Below are positions 62,254 to 64,000 of a DNA stretch of 64,000 bases, one piece after another. Both the position numbers and the translations under genes were made by a program. The stretch spans positions 62,001 to 126,000 of the forward strand of contig NZ_QFWH01000007.1 of NCBI RefSeq assembly GCF_003149375.1, given 5' to 3'. Within the stretch, counting starts at the first letter, position 1; the number at the start of each line of letters is the position of its first letter. The DNA is from Vampirovibrio chlorellavorus (lineage in GTDB: Bacteria; Cyanobacteriota; Vampirovibrionia; Vampirovibrionales; Vampirovibrionaceae). The notes under the pieces are model-generated. The model ran no database searches, had not been told where the DNA came from, and saw nothing but the letters and a program-made list of their open reading frames with translations.

Positions 62254-62987
62254 CTCGGGGCGATTGTCGCTAAACCACCATCCACGCCAATAATCTGCCC
62301 GGTGACCCAGTCCTGCTCGGGACTCAGGAGCCAGGCCAGAGCGGAAGCCACTTGCTCAGGGGTGCCCAGCCGATTCAGGGCGTGTTTCTTCACCGATTCC
62401 TGTCGGGCCAGGTCACTATTCAAGAGTTTTTCGGTTAAGGGAGAGTCCACCAGCCCGGGGGCCACCACGTTCACCCGAATATTTTTGGGGGCATAGGTGG
62501 CCGCAGCGGATAACGCCAGCCCATGAAGCCCGGCCTTGGCCGCCGCAATGGCTTCGTGATTGGCAATGCCCAACCGGGCCGCCGCAGAGGAGACGAAGGT
62601 CACGCTGCCCCCGCCGGATTTCTCCATCAGCCGAACTGAGGCCCGCAGCCAATAGAAGGCGCTGCTTAAGTTAATATTCAGCGTTTGCAGCCATTCATCG
62701 GGCTTGGTCAGATGGGCAGGCTTCAGGATGAGGGAGCCCACACAATGGGCCAGCCCATCCAATCGTCCCGACTGGCTTTGCACCGTTTGCAGGGCTTGAT
62801 CGACAGCCCCGGCATCAGTAGAATCCAAAAGCAAGGGGGTGGCATTCAGTGCTTGGGCCAGAGGCAGCAACTTGGCCTCATCTCGGGCGGACAAATACAA
62901 GGTAGCCCCGGATTGATGCAGTCGTCTTGCCAGGGCTTGACCGACTCCGCCGGTGGCTCCGGTAACGAGATAGACCCGATCGTTCAT
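62250..62987 (-). CDS. Short-chain dehydrogenase-like protein, catalytic Tyr missing
   Basis: 245 residues from ATG 62987 (GGAG seven bases upstream). The Rossmann TGATGGVGQALA motif (9-20) and the SSA strand are normal. In the YxxxK position the sequence is NHEAIAAAKAG, with I replacing Tyr. Therefore it may not be a standard oxidoreductase. First gene of the eight-gene photorepair operon. Confidence 0.85.
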   Translation of the reverse strand: MNDRVYLVTGATGGVGQALARRLHQSGATLYLSARDEAKLLPLAQALNATPLLLDSTDAGAVDQALQTVQSQSGRLDGLAHCVGSLILKPAHLTKPDEWLQTLNINLSSAFYWLRASVRLMEKSGGGSVTFVSSAAARLGIANHEAIAAAKAGLHGLALSAAATYAPKNIRVNVVAPGLVDSPLTEKLLNSDLARQESVKKHALNRLGTPEQVASALAWLLSPEQDWVTGQIIGVDGGLATIAPR

Positions 62988-63339
62988 GCGCAAGCTCCAG
63001 AAAAGGTAATCGTAAATTTACGAATCAATGATACGGAGAGGCTGATTTGGGTGAATGGATTTTGAAAAAACGATAAAGATGGATCCGGTAAAAGGTTGCA
63101 ACACTGCTTCAGACTGCGTTTCAAACTGCATTTGAGATTGATGTGATAATAGGAGTAGGGAATCTGTGCCCATGCTTCACAGTTTAGCACGGCTTTGGTG
63201 CGGTTTGTGTGAGTTCTATCAGTCAGGCCTGCTGCAGGCGGGCTATCAAGGCCGGACGCTTAAGGCATCCTGAAAAGACCGCACGAGAGGGGCACCACCC
63301 CGGCCGTTCGAAGCGGAGGGGTTCAAACGCACCAGTTTG
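62988..63339. other. Divergent promoter region of photorepair operon and tRNA-Ile
   Basis: 352 bp. It should contain the promoter of the leftward operon, but I do not see a clear site for a MerR/LitR-type regulator. No gene seen. Confidence 0.4.
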
Positions 63340-63368
63340 TTGACATCTTTTTTTGTGGCTGCTAATCT
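63340..63368 (+). promoter_or_regulatory. Sigma-70 promoter for tRNA-Ile
   Basis: TTGACA (63340-63345), a 17-bp spacer and TAATCT (63363-63368), 41 bp before the tRNA. Confidence 0.8.
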
Positions 63369-63409
63369 ACATACATTCAAAGCACAACACACCAGCCAGT
63401 GCTTTGTAT

Positions 63410-63486
63410 GGGCCATTAGCTCAGTTGGCTAGAGCGCACCCCTGATAAGGGTGAGGTCCGGTGTTCAAGTCACCGATGGCCCACCA
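63410..63486 (+). tRNA. trnI: tRNA-Ile (GAU anticodon)
   Basis: A 77-nt cloverleaf. Acceptor GGGCCAT pairs with ATGGCCC; anticodon stem CACCC/GGGTG encloses CTGATAA (anticodon GAT). CCA is encoded at 63484-63486. It is not next to rRNA in this window. Confidence 0.97.
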
Positions 63487-63511
63487 TTCCCTATATCCAG
63501 TCATAGCAAGG

Positions 63512-63540
63512 AAATCGGCCTCTGGGCTGATTTTTTATTT
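63512..63540 (+). terminator. Terminator after tRNA-Ile
   Basis: AAATCGGCC (63512-63520) pairs with GGCTGATTT (63525-63533), one G-U pair, followed by a T-rich run. Confidence 0.75.
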
Positions 63541-64000
63541 TTAGATTTTGGGGCCTCACCCTTGGGAGATCTGCGGCCCTCTTTTTGTGCTGGCCTCATT
63601 TCTGGAAACCAGGGCGAAGAATTTTCCAGCTATGATTGGATTTCGCCTCTTAAAAGCTCACCCGACGGGGGGATGAGGCCCAAATGTCTGAAACCCTTGC
63701 CAGGTTAGCCGTTGAAGGATCGAGAGCACACACCCGGAAGGGTTGTGACGGGTCACTATCCCCGGAGGAATGTTGCCCAGGCACCCACTCTTCCAAAAAT
63801 TTGCAAGACTGGTAAGGGTTTCAGCCGATAAGGGATTTGCTCACAATCCCCGGCGGGTTGATCCCTGTCTAACAATTGTTGCCAAAATGACTTGCCCCAT
63901 AAGCTTTTTAGCCTAACAAACGGCCTGTAAGAAGGAGTTTTACCCTGAGTCACCAGCCTCGCGCAGGTCATTTCGCGCATCGCGGACAATCGACCAGGAA
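63541..64000. other. Region without recognised gene; long inverted repeat
   Basis: 460 bp to the window end. Inverted-repeat arms lie at 63688-63709 (starting CTGAAACCCTT) and 63803-63824 (ending AAGGGTTTCAG), with 18 of 22 positions complementary. A 77-codon leftward frame (63756-63989) has no ribosome-binding site or recognisable domain. It could be a tRNA-adjacent element remnant or structured RNA. Confidence 0.4.

Noticed and set aside
63756-63989. 77-codon leftward frame near the window end
   Set aside because: No ribosome-binding site, no recognised domain, and it covers one arm of an inverted repeat.

Overview
The window looks like chromosomal DNA of a Gram-negative-type, non-photosynthetic relative of Cyanobacteria (a Vampirovibrionia/Melainabacteria-like genome is my best guess). 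The reasons are an SLH-domain outer-envelope protein, an RNase E/G next to a TIGR03960-type radical SAM protein, type IV pilus genes, many TPR proteins, and no photosynthesis genes. The taxonomic call is inference from gene content, not a database match.

Left arm (1-32.5 kb), mostly on the + strand: electron-transfer flavoprotein etfB (partial) and etfA; a cyclic-nucleotide-binding protein; an SLH protein and a glycine-zipper protein; a family 5 uracil-DNA glycosylase; a Rha-domain protein; tRNA-Val; 5-formyl-THF cyclo-ligase; a PilM-PilN fusion with PilO; TPR proteins; a radical SAM/DUF2344 protein with RNase E/G; a [2Fe-2S] ferredoxin; a flavin reductase; a short LeuA; a ComEA-like protein; a sigma-70 family factor; a two-component pair; and a protein strikingly like the eukaryotic mitochondrial fission protein MTFP1.

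Centre (33.06-43.25 kb): a 10,160-bp prophage bounded by an imperfect direct repeat with a perfect 28-bp core. It encodes an apparent double-jelly-roll (corticovirus P2-like) major capsid protein, an FtsK/HerA-type packaging ATPase, an M15-like peptidoglycan peptidase and about ten very small membrane proteins. This is the gene set and genome size of a tailless, membrane-containing icosahedral phage. A rightward late operon faces a leftward operon of six small unknown genes. No integrase or replication initiator is recognisable. The phage interrupts a MnmC-like tRNA methyltransferase gene; removing it restores a 328-codon reading frame exactly. The junction core looks like a dif site, so the host XerCD recombinase may integrate the element. 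Gene polarity flips from mostly + to mostly - across this site, as expected if it lies at the replication terminus.

Right arm (43.8-64 kb), mostly on the - strand: TPR and coiled-coil proteins, a YgfZ-TPR fusion, a monothiol glutaredoxin, a glycosyltransferase, an EVE-domain protein, a large PAS/GAF sensor kinase, a CBS protein, Hsp20, a hydrolase, and an eight-gene, tightly overlapping photorepair operon. That operon encodes an SDR, an SRPBCC protein, a membrane-peroxiredoxin fusion, a renalase-like FAD enzyme, a membrane protein, an iron-sulfur photolyase, a classical photolyase and a DUF2071 protein. The window ends with tRNA-Ile and about 460 bp without a recognisable gene.
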